From: Paracoccaceae bacterium
Lineage (GTDB): Bacteria; Pseudomonadota; Alphaproteobacteria; Rhodobacterales; Rhodobacteraceae
Assembly (NCBI GenBank): GCA_027030435.1
Contig: JALVEX010000066.1
Span: 1 to 5,001 of the forward strand
Direction: 5' to 3'
DNA length: 5,001 nt
In this document: positions 1 to 5,001 of the stretch, piece by piece
Layout: every line of letters begins with the position of its first letter
Numbering within the stretch: position 1 is the stretch's first letter
Program-made: the position numbers and the translations under genes
The notes under the pieces: model-generated
Databases searched by the model: none
What the model saw: only the letters and a program-made list of their open reading frames with translations
Told to the model about the DNA's origin: nothing

Positions 1-357
1 GTGGGCGATGGCATCGGCGCCGGTTTCCGCGGCGATCTCGATCAGCCGCTTGGAGATCAGCGGGCGGGCGATAGAGGTGCCGAGCAGATACTGGCCCTCA
101 TATTGCGCATTGGCGCGAAACATCGGGAAAACGAAATCGCGCACGAATTCCTCGCGCAGATCCTCGATGTGGATGTTTTCGGGAGCCACGCCCAGGAGCT
201 CGGCCTTCTGGCGCGCGGGCTCGAGCTCCTCGCCCTGGCCGAGATCGGCGGTAAAGGTGACCACCTCGCATCCGTATTCCGTTTGCAGCCATTTGAGGAT
301 GATCGAGGTATCGAGCCCCCCCGAATAGGCAAGCACGACTTTTTTCGGTGCCGACAT
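1..357 (-). CDS. argG: Argininosuccinate synthase, N-terminal part (gene runs off the left edge)
   Basis: Argininosuccinate synthase joins citrulline and aspartate using ATP, the penultimate cytoplasmic step of arginine synthesis. Reading leftward from 357, 119 codons are present and the frame is still open at base 1. The family is usually about 400 residues, so roughly the first 30% is seen. The start MSAPKKVVLAYSGGLDTS contains the N-type ATP-pyrophosphatase P-loop (SGGLDTS, residues 12-18), diagnostic of the family. Downstream stretches such as FTADLGQG and LLGTSIARPLI also match ArgG. The start at 357 is chosen because GGAG (complement of 365-368) lies 7 bases upstream and the conserved N-terminus begins there. 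A second ATG at 362 has the same ribosome site but is out of frame and gives no recognisable protein. The gene is divergent from the membrane-protein gene. Identification is very secure; the C-terminal half cannot be judged. Confidence 0.97.
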   Translation of the reverse strand, partial: MSAPKKVVLAYSGGLDTSIILKWLQTEYGCEVVTFTADLGQGEELEPARQKAELLGVAPENIHIEDLREEFVRDFVFPMFRANAQYEGQYLLGTSIARPLISKRLIEIAAETGADAIAH

Positions 358-387
358 TTCATTTCTCCAATCCGCTTTCAGGCGGCG

Positions 388-414
388 ATTATCGGGTTTG
401 GGCGCAAAGGGCAA
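388..414 (-). promoter_or_regulatory. Candidate argG promoter
   Basis: On the minus strand, TTGCCC (complement of 409-414) is followed after 15 bases by GATAAT (complement of 388-393), which matches the sigma-70 -10 consensus at five of six positions. A start near 380 would give a leader of about 24 bases ending in the argG ribosome site. The spacer is shorter than the preferred 17, so the -35 assignment is weaker than the -10. This is inferred from sequence alone. Confidence 0.35.
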
Positions 415-425
415 GATCACGAAGG

Positions 426-454
426 TTGACCGTAAACGCCCAAGATGGCTAACT
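426..454 (+). promoter_or_regulatory. Candidate promoter for the membrane-protein/ilvA pair
   Basis: TTGACC (426-431) is followed after 17 bases by CTAACT (449-454). The -35 matches sigma-70 at five of six positions. The -10 is poor by the Escherichia coli consensus, but the overlapping GCTAAC (448-453) resembles the GCTA-type -10 seen in alphaproteobacteria. A start near 461 would place transcription just upstream of the ribosome site at 466-474, giving a short leader. It sits back to back with the candidate argG promoter, 11 bp away. Confidence 0.4.
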
Positions 455-481
455 CGCCCGAAAGCAAGGAAGGAAATACAG

Positions 482-1246
482 ATGCAACAGGGCTGGAAGA
501 TCTTTCTCCATTCGCTTCGAATGGTTTTCGGCAATTTCGGCGCGGCGCTCAGGGTATCGTTGGTGCCCTATCTGATGCAGGTGGCGGTGAGCTTCTATGT
601 GTTCATGAAGTTCCGCACCGTCTTTCAGATGATCCAGGCGGGAATGACCCCCCAGATGCCCCCGGGATTTATCGGCCTTTCCCTGCTTTCGGCCGCTGTC
701 ACCCTGATCACAAGCCTCTGGATCGCGGTGGCCTGGCATCGCTTTGTGCTGCTTGAAGAGGAGCCGGGGGCGATCATGCCGAAATTTCACGCTGCGGAAA
801 TGGCGCGCTATTTTGGCATTTCGCTGCTGATATCGTTGATCATGCTCGTGATCGGATTTGCTGCGATGATTGTCATGATGATATTGATGAGCATTGCTGG
901 CCCTTCGCCATTCATGATGTTGATCGGCACCTTTGTGGTTATCATCCCGCTGGTCTATGTTTTCTACCGTCTGAGCCCGGCCCTTCCGGCGGCGGCCATC
1001 GGCAGGCGCCTGAGCCTTGGCGAAGCATGGAATGCAACCGCACCTGCCGGCAGCGCCATTTTCACCATCGCTATTCTTGGGGCTGTAGCGGGCATCATCC
1101 TGCAATTGCCGAGCGTTCTGGACGCCAATCCCGGCTCGATCATAAATCTCGTCTATGGCCAGGTGACCGGCTGGATCGTGATGATGGTCGGTATCAGTGT
1201 GCTGACAACGATCTACGGCGTTTACGTGGAGGGGCGGGAAATCTGA
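482..1246 (+). CDS. Uncharacterised six-helix integral membrane protein
   Basis: I do not recognise a named family with certainty. The 254-residue product is very hydrophobic, with about six membrane segments near residues 24-44, 63-90, 110-138, 143-162, 191-210 and 226-246. A short amphipathic N-terminus (MQQGWKIFLHSLRMVFGNFG) precedes them. A more polar loop with acidic residues lies near 91-109 (LLEEEPG), and a conserved-looking patch IGRRLSLGEAWNATAP at 173-188. This layout recalls the YciC/glycerophosphodiester-phosphodiesterase-membrane-domain type of small bacterial membrane proteins, but that is only a resemblance. The start at 482 is chosen because AAGGAAGGA (466-474) sits 7 bases upstream; an in-frame ATG at 398 lies upstream of the candidate promoter and would add 28 polar residues with no match to a membrane start. 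The stop lies 3 bp before ilvA, so the two are likely co-transcribed. No catalytic motif is visible. A role linked to ilvA is inference from position only. Confidence 0.85.
   Translation: MQQGWKIFLHSLRMVFGNFGAALRVSLVPYLMQVAVSFYVFMKFRTVFQMIQAGMTPQMPPGFIGLSLLSAAVTLITSLWIAVAWHRFVLLEEEPGAIMPKFHAAEMARYFGISLLISLIMLVIGFAAMIVMMILMSIAGPSPFMMLIGTFVVIIPLVYVFYRLSPALPAAAIGRRLSLGEAWNATAPAGSAIFTIAILGAVAGIILQLPSVLDANPGSIINLVYGQVTGWIVMMVGISVLTTIYGVYVEGREI
1228..1240 (+). promoter_or_regulatory. ilvA ribosome-binding region inside the upstream gene
   Basis: A purine-rich stretch, GGAGGGGCGGGAA, lies wholly within the last codons of the membrane-protein gene. The strongest core (GGAGG, 1228-1232) is 17 bases from the ilvA ATG at 1250, longer than usual, while the weaker GGGAA (1236-1240) is 9 bases away. 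With the TGA at 1244-1246 just before the ATG, ribosomes ending the upstream gene could re-initiate on ilvA. Coupling is inferred, not shown. Confidence 0.5.
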
Positions 1247-1249
1247 TTC

Positions 1250-2497
1250 ATGGCCGGCTTCCCTGATCTTGCGCGCGAGGCCACGGAAGCCATGCGCCAG
1301 CTTTTTGCTCCCACCCCCCTGCAGCGCAACGATCACCTCTCGAAGCGCTTTGATGCCGACATATGGCTGAAGCGCGAGGATCTGACCCCGGTGCGCAGCT
1401 ACAAGCTGCGCGGGGCGCTGAACGCCATGCGCAAGGTACGGGTGGCAGATCCCGATCAGGAGCTCTTCGTTTGCGCCAGTGCGGGCAATCACGCGCAGGG
1501 GGTGGCTTATGTCTGCCGTCATTTTGGCGTGAAGGGCGTGATCTTCATGCCGGTGACGACCCCGCAGCAGAAGATCGAGAAAACCCGTGTTTTCGGCGGC
1601 GATAATATCGAAATCCGCCTTGTTGGAGACTATTTCGACGACACGCTGGCCGCCGCCCAGAGCTATTGCGCCGAGGCGGGCGGGCATTTTCTCGCGCCCT
1701 TCGATGATGATGACGTGATCGAGGGGCAGGCTTCCGTGGGTGTCGAGATCCTGGGCCAGCTTGGAAAGGCGCCCGATCTCATGGTGCTGCCTGTGGGGGG
1801 AGGCGGGCTGGCGGCGGGCGTCACCCGCTATTTCCGGGAGGTTCTGCCGGAGTGCGATTTCCGCTATGTGGAGCCCGCGGGGGCGCCGAGCCTGCGGGCT
1901 GCACTTCAGGCGGGCAGGCCGGTGACGCTCGATCACGTGGATAATTTCGTTGATGGTGCGGCGGTGGCGCGGATTGGCTCGCGGCCCTTCGAGGTGCTGA
2001 AAGGCACGGAACCGGCGCATGTGCTGCTAGCGCCGGAGGATCGGATATCCGCCACGATCCTCGAGATGCTGAATATCGAGGGTATCGTGCTCGAGCCCGC
2101 CGGCGCGCTCTCGGTGGATGTCCTGCCCGATCTAGCGCAGCAGATCCGCGGCAGGACGGTTGTCTGCATCACTTCGGGCGGCAATTTCGATTTCGAGCGC
2201 CTGCCGGAGGTGAAGGAACGCGCCCAGCGTTATCTGGGGCTGAAGAAATATTTCATCCTGCGCCTTCCCCAGCGCCCCGGCGCACTCAAGGAATTCCTGA
2301 GCGTGCTTGGCCCAGAGGACGATATCGCGCGCTTCGAATACCTGAAGAAATCGGCGCGCAATTTCGGCTCTGTCCTGATCGGAATCGAGACGAAGGAGGC
2401 CCGCAATTTCGACGCACTCTACCGCCGCCTCGATGAGGCGGGCTTCGCCTGGCGCGATATCACCGATGATCCGGTGCTGGCGGAGTTTCTGATCTGA
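1250..2497 (+). CDS. ilvA: Threonine ammonia-lyase, biosynthetic form with C-terminal ACT-like domain
   Basis: This PLP enzyme deaminates threonine to 2-oxobutanoate, the first committed step of isoleucine synthesis in the cytoplasm. The 415 residues fit the short family form (about 400-420) with one ACT-like regulatory domain. Visible hallmarks are the substrate and cofactor motif KREDLTPVRSYKLRGA with the Schiff-base lysine at K52, SAGNHAQG (77-84), which binds the substrate carboxylate, the phosphate-binding glycine loop GGGG at 183-186, and SGGN at 309-312, whose serine contacts the pyridine nitrogen in this fold. The ACT-like domain spans about 333-415 and begins YFILRLPQRPGALKEFL, with RFEYLKK at 361-367 typical of this subgroup. 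Allosteric control by isoleucine or valine is known in the family but cannot be read from the sequence. The ATG at 1250 follows the previous stop by 3 bp. The gene is intact. It converges on the HPt gene with a 6-bp gap. Confidence 0.96.
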   Translation: MAGFPDLAREATEAMRQLFAPTPLQRNDHLSKRFDADIWLKREDLTPVRSYKLRGALNAMRKVRVADPDQELFVCASAGNHAQGVAYVCRHFGVKGVIFMPVTTPQQKIEKTRVFGGDNIEIRLVGDYFDDTLAAAQSYCAEAGGHFLAPFDDDDVIEGQASVGVEILGQLGKAPDLMVLPVGGGGLAAGVTRYFREVLPECDFRYVEPAGAPSLRAALQAGRPVTLDHVDNFVDGAAVARIGSRPFEVLKGTEPAHVLLAPEDRISATILEMLNIEGIVLEPAGALSVDVLPDLAQQIRGRTVVCITSGGNFDFERLPEVKERAQRYLGLKKYFILRLPQRPGALKEFLSVLGPEDDIARFEYLKKSARNFGSVLIGIETKEARNFDALYRRLDEAGFAWRDITDDPVLAEFLI

Positions 2498-2503
2498 GCC
2501 GGT

Positions 2504-2839
2504 TCAGGCGGCACTGAGCCGCCGTGGCAGATTATCGAGAAAACAGGCCTTCGAGCTCTCAAAAGCGCTGATAATTTCCGCCAGATCCACGCTCTCTGCC
2601 CGCCCTTCAGCAGCATTTTTCTCACCTGCCTGGCAAAGGGCGCTGACGGCCTCGAAGCCGAGATTGAGCGAGGAGCCCTTCAGGAAATGCAGATCTTCCT
2701 CAAGGCGCGTGGGATCCGGCCCCGTTCGAAGGCGCGCGATCACCTCTTCCACCTCTTCGAGGAAAAGCTCGACAACCTCTTCAATCGCATCGGAGCCGAC
2801 CTCTTCGCACAGCTCATCAAATCTGCTCCAGTCAATCAT
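2504..2839 (-). CDS. Stand-alone histidine phosphotransfer (HPt) protein
   Basis: HPt proteins relay phosphate between receiver domains through one histidine, without ATP. The 111-residue product is a small, acidic, all-helical protein with the classic HPt signature LHFLKGSSLNLGF, placing the phospho-accepting histidine at H51. The following K54, G55 and S56 and the later G61 are the usual flanking conserved residues. The leading helix is strongly acidic (LFLEEVEEVIARL, about 25-37), and no kinase, receiver or membrane segment is present. The start at 2839 (MIDWSRFDEL) is chosen because GGAGG (complement of 2845-2849) lies 5 bases upstream; an in-frame ATG at 2860 would add seven residues and lacks a good ribosome site. 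The gene is divergent from a receiver-phosphatase gene, the obvious candidate partner. The pairing resembles HptB/HsbR of Pseudomonas, but the partnership is inferred from position. Confidence 0.9.
   Translation of the reverse strand: MIDWSRFDELCEEVGSDAIEEVVELFLEEVEEVIARLRTGPDPTRLEEDLHFLKGSSLNLGFEAVSALCQAGEKNAAEGRAESVDLAEIISAFESSKACFLDNLPRRLSAA
2507..2523. terminator. GC hairpin between converging ilvA and HPt genes
   Basis: GGCGGC (2507-2512), ACTGA loop, GCCGCC (2518-2523) forms a perfect six-base-pair stem. It begins 10 bases after the ilvA stop and lies inside the last codons of the HPt gene. Neither strand has a run of T after it, so it is not a classical intrinsic terminator. It could protect the ilvA mRNA 3' end or slow polymerase. 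The call as a terminator is tentative, since GC-rich coding sequence makes short stems by chance. Confidence 0.3.
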
Positions 2840-2844
2840 TCCCA

Positions 2845-2849
2845 CCTCC
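2845..2849 (-). promoter_or_regulatory. HPt ribosome-binding site that fixes the start
   Basis: The minus strand reads GGAGG here, followed by five bases and then the ATG at 2839. It lies inside the short extension that the alternative start at 2860 would translate, so it favours the shorter protein. Confidence 0.75.
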
Positions 2850-2927
2850 ATCTGGTTCATACCCCGGGCAGCATTCTGGTGGCGGGAGATTAACGGAGCG
2901 TAAGGGAAAACAGGCTGTTTGCATTCA

Positions 2928-2937
2928 ATTTTATCAT
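2928..2937. promoter_or_regulatory. AT-rich core of the divergent HPt/phosphatase promoter region
   Basis: The 156-bp gap between the two divergent starts contains an AT-rich island. On the minus strand, TGATAAAAT (complement of 2928-2936) looks like an extended -10 element for the HPt gene. On the plus strand the overlapping TATCAT (2932-2937) matches the -10 consensus at five of six positions and points to the phosphatase gene. Neither has a convincing TTGACA-like -35 at 16-18 bases, so an activator or another sigma factor may be needed. CATTCA occurs twice here, at 2922 and 2935, 13 bp apart. Overlapping -10 elements would make the two genes compete, but this is inference. Confidence 0.28.
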
Positions 2938-2954
2938 TCAGCAGCCCTTAATGA

Positions 2955-2972
2955 CTCTCTGCAAGAAGAGAG
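2955..2972. repeat. Perfect inverted repeat in the phosphatase-gene leader
   Basis: CTCTCT (2955-2960) and AGAGAG (2967-2972) form a perfect six-base inverted repeat around GCAAGA. It lies 23 bases before the ATG at 2996 and just upstream of the ribosome site GGGGGA (2985-2990). As DNA it could be an operator half-site pair; as RNA it would be a hairpin with a six-base loop. No known regulator site is recognised. Confidence 0.45.
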
Positions 2973-2995
2973 CCGATTTTACCTGGGGGAACGAT

Positions 2996-4291
2996 ATGTC
3001 CTTTCGCGCATTTTCAGATATTGATGATGAAAGCACATCGGAGATGAAGGATGCTGAGCCGGAGGTTGTCCGCAAGGTGCTGGTGGTTGATGACAGCCGC
3101 CTGCAGCGCCGTATCCTCTCGGCCCAGCTGCGGCGCTGGGGGTATGAGGTGCTTGAAGCGGCCTCCGGGGATGAGGCGCTTTCGATCTGCTCTCACGATC
3201 CGCCCGATATCGTGCTGAGCGACTGGATGATGCCGGGTATGAGCGGGCTCGATTTCTGCCGGCAATTCCGCGCGCTTGATCGTGAAACCTATGGGTATTT
3301 CATCCTCCTCACCTCGAAGAGCGAAAAGGGCGAGGTGGCGCGGGGCCTGGATGTGGGGGCGGATGATTTTCTCAGCAAGCCTGTCAACGGCAGCGAACTG
3401 CGCGCGCGCATACACGCCGGCGAGCGCATCCTTGGCATGGAGCGCGAGCTGACCCGGAAGAACAGGATGGTCACCGAGGCCCTCGAGGAAATCCGCAAGC
3501 TCTACGATACCATTGATCGCGATCTTGTGGAGGCGCGCAAGCTCCAGCTTTCCCTCGTGCGCGAGCGGCACAGATCCTTTCCGCAGGCCGATATTTCCCT
3601 TCTGTTGCGGCCAAGCGGGCATGTGGGGGGGGATCTCGTCGGGTTCTTTCCCGCCGGGCGCGGCAGGCTCGGGATCTATGCCATTGATGTGTCGGGGCAC
3701 GGGATTACCTCCGCATTGATGACGGCTCGGCTCGCCTCATCCTTTTCCGCTATTGCGCCGGATCAGAATCTGGCTCTGACTCAGCTTGAAAACGGCGAAT
3801 ATGCTCCGCGCGCGCCTTCCGAAGTGATCGCCGATCTCAATCGGCAGGTGCTGCAGGAGCTCAATACCGAGAATTATTTTACCCTGCTTCTCGCGATCGC
3901 CGATCTTGATACGGGCACGGTGACCCTCACTCAGGCAGGCCATCCGAATCCGGCCGTCCTGCGCCGGAGCGGAGAGGTGGAGTATTTCGGCTCGGGTGGC
4001 TTCCCCGTGGGGCTGATCGAGGAGGCGCAATATGATGAATTCGAGATCGCGCTCGAACCGGGCGACAGGCTTTTTCTCATGTCGGACGGCTTTACCGAAT
4101 GCGAGGATGAATCGGGGGCGCAGCTTGGCGAGGAAGGGCTTTCGAAAATGCTGATGAAATGCAGGGATTTGCGCGGTGAAGCCTTTCTTGAAGCGCTTGT
4201 CTGGGATCTGCAGGAGCACGCGGGCAGCCAGGATTTCGGCGATGATGTTTCCGCAATCCTGATGGAATATCGGGGGGATCAGGGCCGGTAA
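2996..4291 (+). CDS. Response regulator fused to PP2C/SpoIIE-type serine phosphatase
   Basis: The 431-residue cytoplasmic protein has three parts. After an acidic 25-residue lead comes a receiver domain (about 26-145) with acidic pocket D32-D33, phospho-acceptor D76 in LSDWMMPGMSG, T106 and K128 in the KP motif: a complete set. A helical, probably coiled-coil linker follows (about 145-190). The SpoIIE/PP2C domain (about 190-426) has the metal aspartates in VGGDLVGFF (D213), IDVSGHG (D231), SDGFTE (D364) and GDDVS (D416/D417), so it should be active. Such proteins usually dephosphorylate an anti-sigma-factor antagonist in partner-switching systems; HsbR of Pseudomonas and RbaY of Rhodobacter capsulatus are the closest ideas I have, neither confirmed. 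No kinase (HATPase) domain is fused. The start at 2996 is chosen for GGGGGA 5 bases upstream; an ATG at 2951 would add 15 residues and would translate the inverted repeat. Its divergent neighbour is an HPt protein. The 3' end overlaps the Nudix gene. Confidence 0.94.
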   Translation: MSFRAFSDIDDESTSEMKDAEPEVVRKVLVVDDSRLQRRILSAQLRRWGYEVLEAASGDEALSICSHDPPDIVLSDWMMPGMSGLDFCRQFRALDRETYGYFILLTSKSEKGEVARGLDVGADDFLSKPVNGSELRARIHAGERILGMERELTRKNRMVTEALEEIRKLYDTIDRDLVEARKLQLSLVRERHRSFPQADISLLLRPSGHVGGDLVGFFPAGRGRLGIYAIDVSGHGITSALMTARLASSFSAIAPDQNLALTQLENGEYAPRAPSEVIADLNRQVLQELNTENYFTLLLAIADLDTGTVTLTQAGHPNPAVLRRSGEVEYFGSGGFPVGLIEEAQYDEFEIALEPGDRLFLMSDGFTECEDESGAQLGEEGLSKMLMKCRDLRGEAFLEALVWDLQEHAGSQDFGDDVSAILMEYRGDQGR

Positions 4292-4734
4292 TTGCTGCTC
4301 AATACCTTTGAGAGGAAATGCCTGTCGCCTTCATTTGTCAGCATCTCTGCGGCGAGTTCGAGAGGAAACCAGAGCGCGAGATGCCCGCTTTCCTCGGGCT
4401 CGGAAAGGGCCCTTGTGGGATACGCCAGATAGATGTGGCATATCTTTTCTGCCCACAGATCGTATTCCGGCATGAAGGTGAAGCGGCGAAAGGCGCCGAT
4501 CCTGCGTGGCCTTGAAATCCTCCATCCGGTTTCCTCCAGCACCTCGCGGTGCAGCGCCCGGATGGCCGATTCACCCGGATCGATCCCGCCGCCCGGCAGC
4601 TGAAACTCGCTTTCCGGCTCTTCCTGACGGGTAATCAGGACGCTGCTTCCCCTTGGCAGAATGGCATATACCCCGGGCCTGGCCCGATAGCGCCGCCCGT
4701 TTCTTGCCGGTTCGCCAAATCTGCGGATGCCCAT
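4279..4734 (-). CDS. Nudix hydrolase
   Basis: Nudix enzymes hydrolyse nucleoside diphosphates linked to another moiety, using Mg ions. The 151-residue protein carries a perfect Nudix box at residues 49-71 (G49, E55, then R63-E64-V65, E67-E68, G70-W71), preceded by the typical FQLPGGG strand and turn. E64, E67 and E68 are the expected metal ligands. The N-terminus is arginine-rich (residues 4-19), then GVYAILPRG begins the fold. Nothing in the sequence fixes the substrate, which varies widely in this superfamily. The ATG at 4734 is supported by AAGGG (complement of 4741-4745) 6 bases upstream. The gene converges on the phosphatase gene and overlaps its end by 13 bp, and is divergent from hslO. 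No fusion or damage is visible. Confidence 0.92.
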   Translation of the reverse strand: MGIRRFGEPARNGRRYRARPGVYAILPRGSSVLITRQEEPESEFQLPGGGIDPGESAIRALHREVLEETGWRISRPRRIGAFRRFTFMPEYDLWAEKICHIYLAYPTRALSEPEESGHLALWFPLELAAEMLTNEGDRHFLSKVLSSNYRP

Positions 4735-4764
4735 TTTGCGCCCTTTCGCTTCACCCCCGCATTC

Positions 4765-4771
4765 CTATATC
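4765..4771 (+). promoter_or_regulatory. Possible -10 element for hslO
   Basis: CTATATC is the only AT-rich hexamer-like element in the 75-bp gap between the divergent Nudix and hslO starts. It lies about 39 bases before the hslO ATG, a suitable place for a -10. CTATAT-like -10 sequences occur at alphaproteobacterial sigma-70 and heat-shock sigma promoters. No TTG-type -35 is found at the right distance, so the call is weak. Confidence 0.25.
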
Positions 4772-4809
4772 GTGGCTCCGGATCGAAGCAAACCGGCGAG
4801 GAAGCACGC

Positions 4810-5001
4810 ATGGCCACGGCGCATGACAAATGGGATGACATGATCCTGCCCTTTCAGCTCGATCGTGCCGACGTGCGCGGCCGCGTGGCGCGGCTTGACG
4901 GAGTTCTTGACCGGATCCTCGTCCAGCACGATTATCCCCCGGCCATCGAAGCGCTGGTTGCCGAAGCCACGCTTCTGACAGCCATGATCGGCCAGATGAT
5001 C
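4810..5001 (+). CDS. hslO: Redox-regulated chaperone Hsp33, N-terminal part (runs off the right edge)
   Basis: Hsp33 is a cytoplasmic holdase that is switched on by oxidation and unfolding of a C-terminal zinc centre, protecting proteins during oxidative and heat stress. Only the first 64 residues are in the window, of a family usually about 290-330 long. They start MATAHDKWDDMILPFQLD and continue with DVRGRVARLDGVLDRIL, then HDYPPAIEALVAEA and LLTAMIGQ, which match the start of alphaproteobacterial Hsp33 as I know it. The zinc-binding cysteines lie beyond the edge and cannot be checked. The ATG at 4810 has GAGGAAG (4798-4804) 5 bases upstream. It is divergent from the Nudix gene with a 75-bp gap. 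Confidence 0.88.
   Translation, partial: MATAHDKWDDMILPFQLDRADVRGRVARLDGVLDRILVQHDYPPAIEALVAEATLLTAMIGQMI

Noticed and set aside
372..385. CCGC-N6-GCGG mini-hairpin in the argG leader, considered as an attenuator or operator.
   Set aside because: The stem is only four base pairs, and no leader peptide, arginine codon run or alternative structure is visible. Likely chance in GC-rich sequence.
1..429. A 142-codon plus-strand frame over argG.
   Set aside because: The minus strand encodes unmistakable ArgG with its P-loop; the plus-strand product matches nothing.
449..2020. A 523-codon open frame on the minus strand, antisense to the membrane-protein gene and ilvA.
   Set aside because: Both sense genes are in the same frame, and this antisense frame is in codon register with them. 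It would be stopped only by sense TTA, CTA or TCA codons, which are rare in GC-rich genes. The predicted protein is rich in His, Arg and Gln, has no recognisable domain, and its limit near 2020 coincides with a sense CTA codon just beyond. It is a shadow.
2494..2521. CTGAGCCG occurring twice, 20 bp apart, at the end of ilvA, considered as an attachment or recombination site.
   Set aside because: Eight bases is too short, no integrase or mobile gene is nearby, and one copy is part of coding sequence with the local hairpin.
3014..3700. A 228-codon open frame antisense to the receiver-phosphatase gene.
   Set aside because: It lies wholly within a well-supported gene, has no recognisable domain, and has no promoter or ribosome site that I could see. 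GC-rich shadow.
4338..4574. Several alternative minus- and plus-strand frames over the Nudix gene.
   Set aside because: They overlap the perfect Nudix box frame, have low-complexity Arg/Ser-rich products and no ribosome sites.

Overview
The window reads as ordinary chromosomal DNA of a GC-rich alphaproteobacterium. The ArgG, IlvA and Hsp33 sequences most resemble Rhodobacterales (Rhodobacter/Roseobacter-type) proteins. This placement comes from recalled family resemblance, not from a search. Codon use looks even along the window. I see no IS elements, CRISPR arrays, tRNA or rRNA genes, or other signs of recent transfer.

Layout, left to right. (1) The 5' part of argG (argininosuccinate synthase) runs leftward off the window at 1-357. 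(2) A 124-bp divergent intergenic region carries candidate promoters for both directions. (3) A rightward pair follows: an uncharacterised six-helix membrane protein (482-1246), then ilvA, threonine ammonia-lyase with a C-terminal ACT-like domain (1250-2497). They are 3 bp apart, so they are probably co-transcribed. (4) A small leftward gene for a stand-alone histidine phosphotransfer (HPt) protein (2504-2839) converges on ilvA with a 6-bp gap. (5) A 156-bp AT-richer divergent region contains a perfect inverted repeat. (6) A rightward gene encodes a response regulator fused to a PP2C/SpoIIE-type serine phosphatase (2996-4291). (7) A leftward Nudix hydrolase gene (4279-4734) overlaps the end of the phosphatase gene by 13 bp. 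(8) A 75-bp divergent gap leads to the first 64 codons of hslO, the redox-regulated chaperone Hsp33 (4810 to the window end).

Two themes stand out. The left half is amino-acid biosynthesis (arginine, isoleucine) with an unexplained membrane protein beside ilvA. The centre is a probable signalling module. The HPt protein could pass phosphate to or from the receiver domain of its divergent neighbour, whose PP2C output would be expected to dephosphorylate an anti-sigma-factor antagonist. This resembles the HptB/HsbR pathway of Pseudomonas and the Rba partner-switching system of Rhodobacter capsulatus. No sensor kinase, anti-sigma factor or STAS protein lies in the window, so the ends of the pathway are unseen. 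I found no clearly new type of system; the HPt/phosphatase pair and the ilvA-linked membrane protein most deserve follow-up.
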